Positions 62,322 to 64,000 of a stretch of 64,000 nt of DNA are shown in pieces. Each line of letters starts with the position of its first letter. Position 1 is the stretch's first letter. The notes under the pieces are model-generated. The model did no database searches and had not been told where the DNA came from. It saw only the letters and a list, made by a program, of their open reading frames with translations. Made by a program: the position numbers and the translations under genes. Origin of the DNA: Micromussa lordhowensis (lineage: Eukaryota > Cnidaria > Anthozoa > Scleractinia > Lobophylliidae); contig OZ026596.1 of assembly GCA_964020085.1 (NCBI GenBank), forward strand, positions 41,093,343-41,157,342, written 5' to 3'.

Positions 62322-63920
62322 ATGGACTGTTCTTTCCAGTCAGAAGGATCGCTATGTGGTGTCAGTGGACAAGGGTCAGGCATTCTACCTTTACTTGCGT
62401 GTAAAAGAGACATGACTTCTCACCTTGTAAGTCTTGGAGTCAGTGGCAAACGTGGACGAGGAAAGACAGGGATCACAGAATCAGAGTTAATTCTGAATCG
62501 TGCAGGTCTGTTTGGTACGGTAAATGCAGAGGAAGAAATTCAGGCCATGACAATCTGTCCCAAACACAGGAAAGAATTAACCACCGACTGGCCAGGACGG
62601 AAAGGACAACTTTGCTGCTATCCATCCCATAAAGGACAGAAAAGGCAACTGAGCCTCCCAAGACGTATAAACGCCTCTACGTCAGCTGAAATTTTTCTTC
62701 AGTTTAATGTTGTTGTTCCTATCGGAGCAGGTAAGGTTTTTACTTTCCGTTTGTGTTTCATAGTTTTACACAATTTTTGTTTGGCGTCAAAAGGTTGGAA
62801 AATTGGCGCCGTGGGCAACCCACAGGCCAGCCTTATGTGTTACTCTGTAACCTATGCGTATTACATTGCTAGTACAGCAAGGTTTTTTAATTTATGCAGA
62901 CGAAGCTAGCTCAAAACTTTATGAAGTAGTCGTACTGTGCGAATGACAATATTTTTAAGCTCTACAAAATGTGGTGGAAGAATTCTGCCTTCCGACTAAG
63001 CCATATTACTCGAGAAAGAGGCAGTTGTTATGTGGTCAAATGGCGTGTGTTAGTGATAAGGAAACCCTAGTCTGCCAATACTGCCATCAGAATTAATGTA
63101 AACAAACGTACTTTGCCATTGCGAAGATGTGTTATCTTGAACTGAGATCTTATTCCCGTCCAGATGACGTCACGTGAAAACCAAGAATTATGTAATAACA
63201 TAGTATACTCGCCACTATTATCACACTAAAACAATTCCCAAAAATCCTTTCGATGTTACGAAAATGTAGTTTGAATGAGTGTTGATTATTTCTTTTTAGC
63301 CAACTGTTGTTGATAATTTTTTTAGGGTTCGTGGAAAACGAGATTACATGTTTGTGACCATATTACTAATTGAATTATAATTTGCACGCAATTGATCATG
63401 ACATCTAACTTCGAGATGTTTTGTAGCTACAGGATTAAAATATCTCGACATACGGAAACATTTCATGGCAAGCAGCTACAAGAACTATAATTCAAACGAT
63501 AAAAAAATTATTAAAGATCAATTTCGATTAAACCTGCCAAAATGTTTTTAAAAGGATTTGGAACAAGTGAACATAAAAATAATTAAAAAGCTCACTTTTG
63601 GTTACCTCAAGAATGGCTTTCAAAAGGAGAAGATTATGGAAAAATCAATTCGCTTTAAATATAAAAAGAAAAGTTTTAAGTTAAAAAGCATTGATGCCGA
63701 GATGTTTAGTGCAAGAGCTTCTTTCATGTCCTTCATTTTTCTCAGAGGGGGAGGGGGGTGAAAAAAAAACTATTCAAATATTCAAATTCCATGTAACTGG
63801 GGCTGATTCCCATTATACATGTTGTTGTTGCTTTTGACAGCTGTTTGTACAAGTTGCCGATTGCAGCACACCAAAGCACGTAAAAAGAGTGATTTTGATG
63901 ATGGCGAGGGCGCAGAAAAG
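62322..63920 (+). CDS. Cys/His-rich gene of unknown function, first two exons, cut by the window end
   Basis: Exon 1 runs from an ATG at 62322 (MDCSFQSEGS) to 62730. An in-frame ATG at 62274 is an alternative start. Exon 2 is 63841-63920. The donor (GCAG|gtaagg), acceptor (gacag|ctg) and phase agree. The protein contains ICPKHRKELTTDWPGRKGQ followed by CCYPSHKG, then VVPIGA and, across the splice, VCTSCRLQH. The spaced Cys and His residues suggest one or two zinc-binding modules. The reading then continues as a Lys/Asp-rich stretch. I do not know a function. From memory, proteins with a CPKHR...YPxH pattern are common in cnidarian gene sets. Further exons lie beyond 64000. Confidence 0.65.
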
Positions 63921-64000
63921 GTCAGCGGTATTCCTAATGCAAGTGCAGTTCTTCTTTTGATTGTAATGGGTGTCAGGGTGTGGGGGTATGCGCATGCGTT

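Overview
This is animal nuclear DNA, most likely from an anthozoan cnidarian such as a stony coral or sea anemone. The evidence is AT-rich sequence, many short exons with GT-AG introns, a dense load of fold-back elements, MITEs, LINE tails, Penelope-like fragments and tRNA-derived repeats, and gene types I associate with corals. The assignment rests on style and homology from memory, not on a database search.

The left two thirds (4062-44060, minus strand) hold one very large gene, an EP400/Domino-type SWI2/SNF2 chromatin remodeller. I resolved 42 coding exons whose splice phases all agree. Together they give 8868 coding bases including the stop, or about 2955 residues: HSA domain, acidic linker, SNF2 ATPase split by a long insertion, SANT-like region and glutamine-rich tail. 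Reading through the donor of exon 25 gives a second possible ending, an 80-codon Ser/Arg-rich tail with a stop and a downstream poly(A) signal. This recalls the two isoforms of Drosophila Domino. The introns are full of mobile DNA, above all the 6.7 kb intron 27260-33947, which holds nested inverted-repeat elements, satellites and minisatellites.

About 0.7 kb away and divergent is the 5' end of RAD54B (plus strand, first codon at 44758). Eight exons, two of them only 22 bases, encode the N-terminal non-catalytic part. No ATPase exon is visible in the remaining 9.8 kb. The fifth intron carries a 4.5 kb terminal-inverted-repeat element with a decayed minus-strand coding region: paired Cys/His motifs, a GCD...GxGK motif and a cysteine-rich C-terminus.

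Downstream of the last RAD54B exon, on the minus strand, is an intronless 199-codon gene (56570-57169). It resembles AID/APOBEC deaminases but has no H-x-E at the place where the family's zinc and catalytic residues lie. Next comes retroelement debris (58385-61293): two Penelope-like fragments, one split by a LINE tail, and a second LINE tail. The window ends inside a Cys/His-rich gene of unknown function (62322-63920, plus, incomplete).

The two main genes fit together by theme: a chromatin remodeller linked in other animals to H2A.Z exchange and DNA repair, and a homologous-recombination translocase, sharing one divergent promoter region.
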